Shown here in pieces: positions 36,648 to 47,620 of a stretch of DNA of 64,000 nucleotides. Below the pieces are notes generated by a model. That model saw only the letters and a list, made by a program, of their open reading frames with translations. It had not been told where the DNA came from and ran no database searches. Made by a program: the position numbers and the translations under genes. The stretch comes from Quillaja saponaria (Eukaryota > Streptophyta > Magnoliopsida > Fabales > Quillajaceae). Where the stretch lies: assembly GCA_029379385.1 (NCBI GenBank), contig CM055607.1, positions 3,472,001 to 3,536,000 of the forward strand, in the 5' to 3' direction. How positions within the stretch are numbered: position 1 is the stretch's first letter; the number at the start of each line of letters is the position of its first letter.

Positions 36648-38021
36648 ATGCCTCCGACAATGGAAGAACCAAAATCTGCTAAAATTCTTGAAGTTTGCAG
36701 GGTAGCACCGCAACCTGAATTGGCAGCAAAACAAGTGTCTCTTCCCCTGACTTTCTTTGACATACTCTGGCTACGATTGCCCCCTGCTCAGCTTCTGTTC
36801 TTCTATGAATTCTCTCATCCAAGACAACTATTCTTTGATTCGGTTCTTCCAAAGCTCAAAAAATCACTTTCTCTCACACTCCAACACTTCATTCCACTAG
36901 CAGGCAACATAAATTGGCTCTGTCACTCAACCAAACCCATCCTCAATTACACAACAGGTGATGCGGTTTTGCTCACCATAGCCGAGTCTGACGCAGATTT
37001 CATACATCTTTCAGGCACTGATCTTTGTGATGCCATAGAAAGCCATCCTCTGATACCCCATTTGGCCATCTCCCATGAACAAGCTTCAGCTTTTGCCCTC
37101 CAAGTCACTCTGTTTCCAGGCTCTGGCTTTTCCATTGGAATAGCATTACATCAAGTAGTTGTGGATGGCAAAACAACCGCCTCCTTTATGAAATCATGGG
37201 GTTATATAAGCAAGTTTGGTGCCAGAAAATCCTCCTCATTGTTACCGCCCGAGCTAACACCATTCTACGACAGGACTGTAATCAGAGACCCAACTGGAAT
37301 TGAGGAAATGTTTGTGAAAGATTGGTTAAAACAAGGTGGCCCAAACAACAGAAGCCTTATGGTCTGGGATTTGAAAATAGCACAAGATGCAATCAGAGGC
37401 GTATTTGAATTGACACGCCCCGATATTGAAAAGCTAAGGCAACTGGTATTGACTAAGCTGAAATTGAAGGTTCATTTATCAACATTCACATTGATATGTG
37501 CCTATATATGGATTTGCATAGTCAAGGCAGAGGAGTTGAAAACCGAGAATACAGTTTTCGTGGTTACCGTAGATTGCAGGACTCGTTTGGATCCACCAAT
37601 TCCTCCAACATATTTTGGAAACTGCGTTAGAGGTCGTCCAATAGTTTTAAAGACAAAAAATTTACTAGGAGAAGATGGGTTCTTGGTAGCAGTGAAAGCC
37701 CTTAGTGAAGCATTAGCAAGTTTGGAAGATGGAGTGCTGAGTGGAGCAGAAACTTGGGTGTCAAACTTGTGCAAACTATCGACTGATAGAAGAATTTCCA
37801 TTGCAGGGTCGCCCAAGTTTGAGATATACAGTGTTGACTTTGGTTGGGGAAGGCCAAAGAAGGTGGAGATGAGTTCCATAGATCAGACAAGAGCAGTTTC
37901 TCTTTGGGATAGCAGGAATGGTAATGGGGGAATTGAAGTTGGACTGGTTTTAAGGAAGCATGATATGGAAGCTTTTGCTTCTCTTTTTACTAATGGGCTC
38001 AGAAGCCCTTCAAAATTGTGA
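36648..38021 (+). CDS. BAHD acyltransferase 2, open frame but catalytic His replaced
   Basis: Intronless 457-residue member of the same malonyltransferase-like clade as its upstream neighbour, with the LPLTFFDILWLRLPPAQ block, YFGNC and a normal DFGWG. The catalytic motif is altered: the frame reads ALHQVVVDG, where copies 1 and 4 have HHAILDG and HHAVMDG. The second His, which is the HXXXD base, is Gln (codon CAA); Asp173 is kept. A His remains one position earlier but at the wrong spacing. The family's general base is therefore missing, although the frame is uninterrupted. Translation could also begin at the methionine four codons in (MEEPKSAKILEV). It may be a recent loss of function, a sequencing error or a protein with another role. 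Confidence 0.87.
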   Translation: MPPTMEEPKSAKILEVCRVAPQPELAAKQVSLPLTFFDILWLRLPPAQLLFFYEFSHPRQLFFDSVLPKLKKSLSLTLQHFIPLAGNINWLCHSTKPILNYTTGDAVLLTIAESDADFIHLSGTDLCDAIESHPLIPHLAISHEQASAFALQVTLFPGSGFSIGIALHQVVVDGKTTASFMKSWGYISKFGARKSSSLLPPELTPFYDRTVIRDPTGIEEMFVKDWLKQGGPNNRSLMVWDLKIAQDAIRGVFELTRPDIEKLRQLVLTKLKLKVHLSTFTLICAYIWICIVKAEELKTENTVFVVTVDCRTRLDPPIPPTYFGNCVRGRPIVLKTKNLLGEDGFLVAVKALSEALASLEDGVLSGAETWVSNLCKLSTDRRISIAGSPKFEIYSVDFGWGRPKKVEMSSIDQTRAVSLWDSRNGNGGIEVGLVLRKHDMEAFASLFTNGLRSPSKL

Positions 38022-38329
38022 TGGTCTGCACTTTTTCTTTGGGTGTTCGAAAGTGTGTAACCATTGTTGTATTTTCAACTGGTATTGTTAAAATATAGAA
38101 TCTTGTGTGCAAGGGAGCTAAGAATGCATTTGACAAATTATGTTACTTTAAAATGATGTATCTTGTTCTTGTCTTTGAAATTGGTTCTTCTACTGATTCA
38201 TAATAAAAGGGTTTTGATTTAATTATGAGATCCTTCCTCGTCCTTTCAAATTTATATACTATTTTGTATGCTCCAGCTGTCATATGCTAATTTTTAAATC
38301 ATAATATATATATATATATATATATGTAC

Positions 38330-38361
<32 letters not shown>

Positions 38362-40550
38362 GAAAGATCAGGTGTACCATTACTGAGTTTAGATATGACA
38401 TGACAATTGACAAGGGGATGACCAGTGCAGACAGCGATGTGATTTTGGATTTTTTGACTTTTTTATTTTGGGATCTTCGTTCGTATCGGGGCATCTTAAT
38501 TATTTTAATTTTTCAGCATAATCAAACGGATAAGACAAATTTACCTTTTACCACTTTTAAAAAAAAAATCGAATTTATGAAATTAACGAGCTCATTTTAT
38601 TTGTTTATTTGTTTAGATCTGATATATATTATTTGAAATAATATAATTAGTTTTTGTTGAAATAAGCATAGATTTCGTTAAAATTGAATTTTTTTTTTTT
38701 TTTTTGGAGTACTACCGACAATTAGAAACTACCGTTGTGACAATTAGGCTTACAAGTACGTGTTTTTAATAGGACAAAAATAATGTGGCACTAAATTAAT
38801 AAAGAAAATTTTATTGATAACTATAATTGTATAATTACATTTTAAAAAGACAAAAATAGAAGTTTAACTATAATTGTATAATTACATTAGTTTAACTTTT
38901 AGCTGTTGAGATGTTGATTTGATATATTATTGAGTTACAATTTATATTTTTGATATTGTTTAGGACTTAAAAATTATAATTACAAATTATGATTTGAGAT
39001 GATATATATATATATATTGGTATGTAAATTACAAAAAAGAATTTTCATCAACAATATTATAAAATTATTGAAATAGTGATAAAAAATATTTGAACTAATA
39101 AAAATGTCATCAATAATATTTTTGCCAATTCGGTCAAATTAAAAAAAAAACAATTATGTGTAATCAATTTATTAAAATAAAAATAAAAAAACTGACACAT
39201 TTGAAGTTTTCATTTCAGAAATAATTTGTTATTTTCTAATATATTATTATTAATTTTTTTATTTTTAAAAAGCAATGTAAACCGTTGTTTAAAATGGAAA
39301 CCAAACAAGCACATAATACCAAACTAATAAAGTAAAGAAGCGTTATATTTCAGAATCACATAAAGCGGTTAAACTTTATAGATATCCAACAAAAATTTAT
39401 GACCCTAAAGGATAGTGAAATAGAAATATAATGGCAGACTTCCATGGCTAAACACACTAGTTTGTAAACAGATCAAACCAAGGAGTATAATAAAATCAAG
39501 AGAAGGAGGAGTTGCCACGAATCTTATCCTTGCAGTCATTTAGCATTCCCTCACAAAACAGATCTAGCACACACCTTTTTTTCTCTTTTGTCAATGAAAT
39601 ATTAATTTAATTGACTAAGATGAATGTACTGTAACTATGAAATTTTTAACACTCAAATTTTATTTGTGATTACATTTATCTCATTCTTAGTTGATTTTTT
39701 ATAGAATTTCTCATTACTTAAGATGTTTCTTTTAATTATTGTAAATGTTCTAAATATTTGTGCAATATATATATTAATAGATGAATTTTCATTTTTTTTA
39801 TAGTTAAACAAAAAAAAGTTGAAAACCTTATCCAAGAATTACCCCACACAAGAACTTATCTATAAGATAAGGCTCCATGAATAAGTTTTTCTGTCCTATA
39901 ATACTATCAATCAATCTTCTTGTTTGCTATATCTTTCATATGTTAATAAAAAAATAGAGAGGCTGTACTCTTGTAAAGAAAAAAAATATGAAAGAGGAGG
40001 TAGGCCATTACTGGGTTTGGGTATCAATCATTTCCTCTCGAATGGAATCTTTCAATTTGCATTCTAAATTATATTCCTTTCATCCTATTGATCATATAAA
40101 ATCAATGAATAACACTAATTTTCAAGACTGAAGTAGCATTCATGCATGTAAGACAATTAGAGAACCAGATTTTAAAGAATGAGTTTTGATCTCTTATATG
40201 CTTTAACATGCGACAGACCTATTAAGCTTATCATGAAGAATACACAGCATGACAAGTTTGGATCATAATTATAATTAAGAGTGGCAACAATGAATCAGCC
40301 TCCGAACCATTTCATTACGTCATTAAGGTATCATATCAAAGGAAGTAAAAAACTACCCTACCTAAAAGCTTAATCTATTAGGTGAGGAGCAATGAATTTT
40401 GATCTCTTGGTTAATATATTTATCAATCCATTCACGTGCCTTGCTTCTTTATCCTCGCCTCCTTAAACTAATCACGTTATTGCTTTCACTCCACCATTTA
40501 GCATATCATAACAAGATTATAAATAATAAACAAGGATCATAATGATCATT
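38022..40550. other. Spacer between BAHD copies 2 and 3
   Basis: AT-rich. It holds TA-rich microsatellites (38304-38362) and a long T run near 38690-38705. A short minus-strand exon-like tail lies at 39496-39575. Nothing resembling a complete gene. Confidence 0.45.
38304..38362. repeat. TA microsatellite (interrupted)
   Basis: Two TA tracts of about ten units each separated by TGTACATATGTGTG. It lies downstream of BAHD copy 2. Confidence 0.8.
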
Positions 40551-40574
40551 GCTCTCTCTCTCTCTCTCTCTCTC
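40551..40574. repeat. CT microsatellite
   Basis: About eleven CT units end five bases before the ATG of BAHD pseudogene 3, so they lie in its former 5' leader. Confidence 0.8.
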
Positions 40575-40578
40575 AATC

Positions 40579-41947
40579 ATGGCAGAAGCAGAACCAATCT
40601 TAGTGAGAATTCATTAAGTTTGCCCGGTGGCGCCGGCAACTAGTTCAGCAAAGCAGAACACCTCAATGTCTCTGCCACTCACTTACTTTGATTTACTTTG
40701 GCTAAGATTCCCTGCCGTTGGCGCCTCTTTTTTATAAAATCTCTCAATCTACCACACAATTCTTTGATTCCATTCTTCCAAAGCTCAAACACTCACTCTC
40801 CCTCACACTCCAACACATCCTTCCTCTGGCTGGCAACCTTACTTGGCCTCAAGATTCCCATAAACCCATCATAAGTTACATCCCAGTTGACCCAATTTCC
40901 TTCACAGTTTCCTATTCCAATGTCGATTTTGACAATCTTTCAGGAAACAATCTTTGTGAACCCAAGAAATTCCATCCTCTCATACCCCCCACTTGACCAC
41001 AACCAACCAACTTGCTGCCTTGATTGCCGTACAAATTACTCTGTTTCCAGGCTCTGGATTTTGCATTGGACTAACCACACACCATGCAGGTCCTGGATGG
41101 AAAAACATCAACCATGTTTATGAAATTATGGGCTTACATATGCAAACTCGAAGAATCAATGTCGTCCTTGGTAGTACCACCAGAGCTGACACCATTCAAT
41201 GACAGAACACTTGTCAAATACCCAATTAATCTGGATGATTTGTATGTGAAAGATTGGTTAAATCTGTATGGACCTAACAATAGAAGCCTGACTTGTATGG
41301 AATTGGGACTCTAAAATTTCCGGATGCACGTTTGAATTGACAAACCAAGATGTAGAAAAGCTTAAAAAGCAATTGGTGATACAAACCACCAAGCAGGAAA
41401 TGAAGATTCATATATCAACATTTTCATTAACTTGTGCTTATGTATGGGTTTGTTTAGTGAAGTCTTCCGGGGAAGTTAAAGGTGACAAAGCAATATTTGT
41501 CTTGAATGTGGACTGCAGAGGGTCGTTTAGATCCACCTATTCCTGCTATGTATTTTGGAAATTGTATTAAAGGACAAGCTGCAATGGCAGAGACAAAAGG
41601 GTTACTAGGAAAAGATGGTCTGTTTGTTGCTGTGGAAGCCATAAGTAAAGCCTTAAGAAGTTTGGAAGAAGATGGAGTAGTACATGATGTAGCAGAAACT
41701 AGGATGTCAAAAGTGAGCAGTAGTCCACAGACAAATAGAGTTATTTCGACTGCAGGGTCACCTAGATTTGGGATTTATGAAGTTGATTTTGGTTGGGGGA
41801 AGCCAAGAAGGTGGAGCTGACTTCTATATATCGAACAGGAGCTCAGATCTTAAGAATGGAAATGGTGTTGAGATTGGGTTGGTTTTGAAGAAACATGAAA
41901 TGGAAGCATTTGCTTCTCTCTATGTTAAAGGTCTTGAAGCCCTTTGA
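40579..41947 (+). pseudogene. BAHD acyltransferase 3, pseudogene with frameshifts and stops
   Basis: The whole length of a BAHD gene can be followed from MAEAEPILV to the last codons before TGA at 41945, but only by switching frame several times. Recognisable pieces are SLPLTYFDLLWLRFP (40663 on), PKLKHSLSLTLQHILPLAGN (40718-40996), LFPGSGFCIGL (40993-41202), KLWAYICKLEESM to GPNNRSL (41084-41314), STFSLTCAYVWVCLVKS (41337-41570), PPIPAMYFGNC and EVDFGWGKP (41506-41820). Stops occur early (after LVRIH) and in the N-terminal third. An extra G inside HHAVLDG destroys the HXXXD motif in frame, and a one-base loss after DFGWGKP truncates the end. Closest to copies 1 and 2. Confidence 0.9.
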
Positions 41948-41959
41948 AGCTTTTGAAAA

Positions 41960-42420
41960 TGTTTCATTCTCCGTAGTGGAGTGTATTATTTAGTTTGTCA
42001 TGGAAGGAGAAAAAAATCTAGAAATCTACTTGCTGAGTAAGTAGGTAACTGGAACCAAGTTGGTTTTTCTAGCAGTGTAGCTAGTAGAATCAGCAATCTG
42101 ATTCAGTCAGTAATCAATAGTAAGTATATATGCCCAATCACATAATCAATAGTTGTCATTTTTCTGCTATATATCACTTCTGTGGAACTTCAAATTTTCC
42201 TTTAAAAAGTGTAAAATGGGTATTTTATTTCTAAATTTCTGTAAAATGGGTTTTATGAATCTTTTATTTCTAAATTTCTGTATGGTATCAGAGCCAATCA
42301 TCTATCTTCTTTAACAGGTTGGAAACATAAGCGTCTCTGTCCGCCATAGACGGATCCAAGTTAGAAAGGCTGCCCTTGTTGGATGTTTGTTTCTACCTTC
42401 TGGTTCTTCCATGTTTGATT
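41960..42420 (+). mobile_element. LTR-retrotransposon remnant with primer-binding site
   Basis: TGGTATCAGAGCCA at 42284-42297 is the primer-binding site complementary to initiator-Met tRNA, as used by plant Copia-type elements. The upstream 300 bases have LTR-like content (TATATATGCCCAATCACATAATC and an AT-rich end). No gag or pol reading frame follows, and after about 42420 the sequence looks unrelated. Element ends are approximate. Confidence 0.55.
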
Positions 42421-43201
42421 ATGATATAGGTCATTGATAAATGGTAAGATCAATTCTGTTTTCAGAGCTATTGGTTTCTCTTTTATTATGTCATCTATGG
42501 AATTAGTGTATGTCTCATCTAACTGCTGGAACTGTTAGGGTATTTGTAGAGAAAGTAATAGTACTATAGTAACTCAAGTTATGACGGTAATATGTGTAAT
42601 ATCCGAATAAATTAAAAAAGTAAGCTGATATGTAGACGAATGAAAGTTATTTGGTGCACTAAAGGGTTCAATTATTTTCTTAAAAAATTATTTATATTTT
42701 TTAGCTTTTCAATTTCTCACTTAATCTTTGACTTTTTCAAATAAATCCTTGTTTTTTTTCTTAGTCTCACGACACCACATCCTTTCTGAAAATCTCATAA
42801 TGAGATGACTACTTTTTTTTTTTTTGAGTTCTAAGATATCAGATCTAGAGCAGAAGTCTTAGATTAAATCGAATGCTTTGTTCATTGATCCAAATGATTT
42901 CAATAATACAAACTATGGACAAAGCCTATGAAGTTGAAGAAAGCTTAGCAGATCACAAACCAACACAGAAGCTATTCTATAGGATTAACATTAATTTAGC
43001 AATGTGGGAATTTTTGTTTTTTGTATTTTTTAATCTTAACAAAGTGGGATTCAAATATTTGGGAAAGGAAAAAGGAAAACCCAATTCTCTTCGACCATTA
43101 AACTGCTCGTCGTTGGCCAATTAACCTGTACTTGAGCGAACTTGGAGAGCCCATGATGGTCCTTTAAATTCAAGGGTGATACAGAAGAATTTGAGACAGA
43201 T

Positions 43202-43387
43202 TTATAGTTGGTAAACGGAAAACTTGATCTTAGCCTTAGGTCCACAAAATGACAGGGCTACAATGTCATAAGCTCAAGCAACATCCTCAGCCAAATCAAA
43301 ATTACCAAGCCAAACCCTTGCTTTCTTCCATGGATCTCTGATCTTAGTAACGAATCGACTGCATGGTCGCTTTCGAACACTTCTGAA
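43202..43387 (-). pseudogene. Captured AP2/ERF DNA-binding domain fragment inside the MULE
   Basis: One minus-strand frame reads FRSVRKRPCSRFVTKIRDP, then WKKARVWLGNFDLAEDVA, a TGA stop, AYDIVALSFCGPKAKIKF and SVYQL before TAA. This follows the whole ERF-type AP2 domain (RGVRKRPWGR..AEIRDP, RVWLGTFD, AARAYD, FRGPKAKTNFP). Key residues have decayed: the RPWGR Trp and Gly are Cys and Ser, AAEIRDP is VTKIRDP, and the Arg before AYD is a stop. The flanking interior is not recognisably ERF. The piece is non-functional as a transcription factor. Confidence 0.85.
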
Positions 43388-43474
43388 TCTAATTCTTTAA
43401 CTGGGTTTTTCGAATCTATCGCTTTCGAACACCTCTAAATCTAAATTCTTTAACTAGATTTTTCAAATCTATAT
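43368..43474. repeat. Short direct repeat inside the MULE, period about 53 bp
   Basis: TCGCTTTCGAACAC followed by CTAAATCT and TTTTTC.AATCTA occurs at 43368 and 43421 with a few changes, just outside the AP2/ERF fragment. Confidence 0.7.
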
Positions 43475-43912
43475 TAGGATGTTTTAATTATTGGTTTTGG
43501 AATTTGTATTGATTTGTAAGAAATTTAACATTTCAAATTTTGTTTATGAATTTATGCCGTCAATTTGCTTTCAAATGAAAAGATTTCAGAAAGATAGGTA
43601 TGAAGTAAATATTTATGGGCTTGAAATTCATTTGTGCAGGTAATTTAGAGATTTTCATAGTTTTCTTCTCCCTCCTCTATGTCGTGAAATTTACAGATTG
43701 TTGTGGATAACATAGAGTATAAACCATGGAGGGCCAACGGTAGAGAAGTATGTAGGGCGTGAGAGAAAAAACAAGAATTTATTTGAAAAAGTCAAAGATT
43801 TAAGTGAGAAAAGTGAAAAGTCAAAAAATGTAAACAATTTTTTAAGAAAATGATGGGCCTTTCGTGCACCAACAATTTTTTATTCGTTTACATATCAGCT
43901 CTCATTAAAAAA

Positions 43913-45498
43913 AACAAGAAATAAATAAAATAAAAAACTAAAACAATAATAATAATTATAAATAAGTAATAAGAGGAGTTTAGTTTTAGAAAACTATATA
44001 ATTGGTCTACATGAGATTAAAAGTATTAAATGTAAATTAAAAGGTTAAAATTTTAATTATTAAGTAATTTGTCTAAATCTTAATTAAGTCATATCTAAAT
44101 ATTATCATGTTAGAAAAAGAAAAGAGAATGTCAGAATTACTGCGTGAGAATGGAACCACAAAGAGGAAGATAGATTTTCGTGAAAGTTGATTTCAAGTTT
44201 TTTTTGATCACCTTCGAAATATGTTTACAAACTATCTAAATTGTATCCTCACCCTTTAAATTTCAATGTTGTGTTTAAGCTTTTAAATTCGGGATTTGGT
44301 CTCAACAGAATTCAAATTGAAAGGGAAAATGTTTGATGTGGATCTAATTCATTCTCAATTTTTTTTTAATTATTTATTTAAAATTTAAGTTTAGGTAATA
44401 AAATTATTATAAATAATCTTAAAATTATAGAAAACTTAAAAAATATGTTTTAGTGTCGAAACAATTGAAATAAATTCTAAAAAATTTCAAATAACCTTAG
44501 ATTAAATATAATAACAATATATTTTAATTACTTTTTAAATTGTTGACGTTAATTAACTAAAAAAAATAGTGATATTGAGGGCAATATTGTCCTCACCACA
44601 AATTTAAACGAATTTAAACAAGGTGATTATAATTATTCTTTGAGATTTCGTTGGATCAAGATATAATAGAAAAGTGGAAGAAAACATATTCATTTTTAAG
44701 CCAAATATTTCATCCGTCGTTAATTAATGAAATCATAATATATAAATATATTTAGCTAAAATCAAATAACAGTGACTAAAATTAAGGATGATAATTAATA
44801 TAGAAGATATGTGTCGCTTTCAGATTTACTAACAACATAAAAATTATTTACCATGGCCATAGAATATTAATTCATATTTTTATTCAACAATTCAAACAGT
44901 AAGTTTCATTCTATTTCAATTCATCACATTTCCAAATCAATTACATTTTATTCTTTCTTAACCAAAACAATGAAGTTTGAAAAACGTGTCATATACTTGC
45001 CTATTTTTGAACGTGATTTTTTTTAAAATTTTTGTTTCTAATTAAGATGTAATAAATATAATATTTTTATATTTAAAAATTTAAAAAAATATTTATTGCA
45101 TGTTATAAAAATCATGAGCAACTATTCATTGAACATAAATAATTATTTTCTTATATTGTATTATTTTAATAAGGTTTTCAAATAGCAGACTTTAACCAAT
45201 TAGAAATTTTAAAAATAGTTGTTTGGTCTCAAGATATTTCTCCACCAACCTTGCAGACACGCACACTTTCCAGTTACATTATGCACCTCATTGCATTGCG
45301 GTTCAGGTAACCAAACCAAGAATTGCAGAAGATGCACATGGATAGAAATTTAGAATCACTTCCTTTTATAGTTTAGTTCCAAATAAGGCCAACTGTGGAT
45401 GGATCACAACCAATGGTTTGGACCTCTGACCACCCAATAAATAGGGGCATAGAATGTAGAGCAGTGCATGTAACGAGAGCTTGATTTCTATCTTTCAA
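43913..45498. other. Spacer upstream of BAHD copy 4
   Basis: AT-rich with no recognised gene. The last 100 bases before 45499 contain CCAATAAATAG (45433-45443), a plausible TATA-type element for copy 4. Confidence 0.4.
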
Positions 45499-46911
45499 AT
45501 GGCTTCTCTCAACAGCAGCTCAGTCATGAAAACACTTGAGGTCTGCAAAATTGCACCATCCTCTGAAGATAGTGAATTCTCTGTCCCTCTTACATTCTTT
45601 GATTTATTATGGTTCAAATTCCATCCAGTTGAGCGCCTATTCTTCTATTCACTTCCTCAATCAGACACATCTTTCTTCTTAGACTCGGTCATTCCTAAAC
45701 TCAAACGCTCACTCTCTCTTACCCTCCAAAACTTCCTCCTTCTTGCTGGGAATATTACTTGGCCTCCCCAATCTGACAAACCCATCATTCAATACACTCC
45801 TGGAGATGGTGTATCCCTCATTATAGCAGAATCTGAAGCAGACTTCAACCTCCTCTCAGGAAATCAGGCTCATGAAGCCATTGCATCTCATCATTTAGTA
45901 CCCCACTTGGACATTTCTGACTCCCTTGCTTCAACAATTGCTTTGCAAGTCACCCTGTTTCCAAACACTGGATTTTGTATTGGCATCAGTGCCCACCATG
46001 CTGTTATGGATGGAATATCCTCGAGCATGTTCTTGAAGGCTTGGGCTTACATATGCCGAACAATAGGAGAAGAAGAGTTTTGCTCGTCTTCTTTGCCGGC
46101 AGAACTAAAGCCATTCTTCGACCGGAGTGTTATCAAAGACCAAAAAGAGCTTGACATGTTCTACTTAAAAAGTTGGACTGCACTTGCAGCTAGCCATGAA
46201 CCCAACCTACACAAGGAACGTAGTTTGAGACTTTTATCAATCACCGGGCGACAAAATCAAGAGTTGGTTCGTGCCACGTTCAATTTGATCCCTGCAGATT
46301 TAGACAAGCTCAAGAAAAGGGTTTTAACCCAATGGGACAAAATCAATGAAGAAGAAGGAGAAACAAAGCCTGTAAAAATGTCAACTTTTGTGGTGACATG
46401 TGCTTATGTAGTGGTTTGTATGGGTGAAGTTTATAAAGATTTTGCCTTTGCCTTCTCTGCCAATTGCCGGGCTCGTCTGAATCCTCCAGTGGATCCGAAT
46501 TATTTTGGTAACTGTGTGTTTCCTTGTATCGCTGATATAGAGCCAGAAGAGTTCAGTGACGAACAAAGGTTAGCCCTTGTTGCTAAGAAAATATACAATC
46601 TGATAAAGAAATTGCAGACAGGAGCAGTGGTAGATGAAGCAGAGGATCTGTTTGCAAAGTTTGCATCTTTGGCTTCAAAACGAATAATTGGAGTTGCTGG
46701 GTCAAACCAATTTGGGGTTTATGGGATAGATTTTGGGTGGGCAAGACCGACCAAGGTGGAAATAACGTCAGTGGATATAACAGGTTCAATAGCTTTGGCA
46801 GAGAGCAGAGATGGAAATGGTGGGGTTGAAGTTGGTCTGGTTTTCACTAAGGATGAGATGGAATTGTTTGCTTCTGTGTTTTACAGTGGCTTAGAAGCTA
46901 TTCCAAAATAA
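45499..46911 (+). CDS. BAHD acyltransferase 4, malonyltransferase-like
   Basis: Intronless frame of 470 residues from MASLNSSSVMKTLEVCK; an upstream extension in frame has no ATG. Visible are VPLTFFDLLWFKFHPVER, catalytic HAVMD at residues 167-171, YFGNC near residue 334, and DFGWA where the family has DFGWG. The Gly-to-Ala change lies in the structural motif rather than the catalytic one, so activity is plausible but untested. It forms a sub-pair with pseudogene 5 (shared RVLSQWDKI/RVLTQWDKI and KVEITS phrases) distinct from copies 1-3. Likely a cytosolic acyl-CoA-dependent acyltransferase of specialised metabolism; acceptor unknown. Confidence 0.9.
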   Translation: MASLNSSSVMKTLEVCKIAPSSEDSEFSVPLTFFDLLWFKFHPVERLFFYSLPQSDTSFFLDSVIPKLKRSLSLTLQNFLLLAGNITWPPQSDKPIIQYTPGDGVSLIIAESEADFNLLSGNQAHEAIASHHLVPHLDISDSLASTIALQVTLFPNTGFCIGISAHHAVMDGISSSMFLKAWAYICRTIGEEEFCSSSLPAELKPFFDRSVIKDQKELDMFYLKSWTALAASHEPNLHKERSLRLLSITGRQNQELVRATFNLIPADLDKLKKRVLTQWDKINEEEGETKPVKMSTFVVTCAYVVVCMGEVYKDFAFAFSANCRARLNPPVDPNYFGNCVFPCIADIEPEEFSDEQRLALVAKKIYNLIKKLQTGAVVDEAEDLFAKFASLASKRIIGVAGSNQFGVYGIDFGWARPTKVEITSVDITGSIALAESRDGNGGVEVGLVFTKDEMELFASVFYSGLEAIPK

Positions 46912-47620
46912 TAGGTGACATTTTGTGGATAGAGATGGGTTTTGGATGAATAAAAACTAGCCCAGGTCCCCCAATTAAAGTGCACTTGTACCTTTTGTCA
47001 TCAGGACAATGCTTTAGAAATCGTTTCACCATACCAATGGAAGCTGACATTGTTGTTACTTGTTCACATGATTGACCACTTTAATTACTACTCTGTCACC
47101 CTCTCTAGCTGTGATGAGAGGACCAGGGAACTTCCCATTAACTGTCAACATGCTCTGTGTGGCACAACCTAGTGACATTTTGCAACTTTATCTGTCAAAA
47201 TAAACATAAAAGATATCAGAAAATATTATTTTTGTTAGATTTTGGTAATAGTCAGACTGTCACACATATACGATTAGAAACCAGTTTATTTGTTAAGAGC
47301 AGAACACTACATCGAATCTGTAATGCCTTGTAATGGGTCCATGGTTTGCAAGTGCAACCCCAGGAAGAAAACTCAGGCAACTGATAGCGAAGAGAAAAGC
47401 TACATTAAATGCAGCTGATTAATAAAGCAAAGAACCCATGATCTTGTGTTTTCTGTTTTCAGTACTTGGCACTTGGTAAATTGCTAAAAACTGAAAGATT
47501 ATGCCTGAATCGAGCTACTCTCAGTGTGGATTGCCTCGTACAAGCCAACGAGTGTTGCTTATATAGGTAAGATGGCCAGTGTTTGGTTGATTAGGTAAAT
47601 GTATGTTTCAAGTAAAGCAT
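46912..47620. other. Spacer between BAHD copies 4 and 5
   Basis: Contains the 3' UTR of copy 4. No BAHD-like sequence is visible before 47621, so the N-terminal part of copy 5 is absent rather than merely frameshifted. Confidence 0.45.

Larger units (their letters stand above)
42620..43903. mobile_element. Mutator-like element with 132-bp TIRs and 9-bp target duplication (Pack-MULE)
   Basis: The left TIR 42620-42751 and the right TIR 43772-43903 are inverted copies of equal length, about 85% alike by eye, sharing GCTGATATGTA near the tips and GACTTTTTCAAATAAAT at the inner ends. The flanks carry the identical 9-mer ATTAAAAAA at 42611-42619 and 43904-43912, the target duplication length typical of Mutator elements. 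No transposase is present. The interior contains a broken AP2/ERF domain on the minus strand, so it fits a Pack-MULE, a non-autonomous element carrying captured host gene sequence. Confidence 0.88.
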
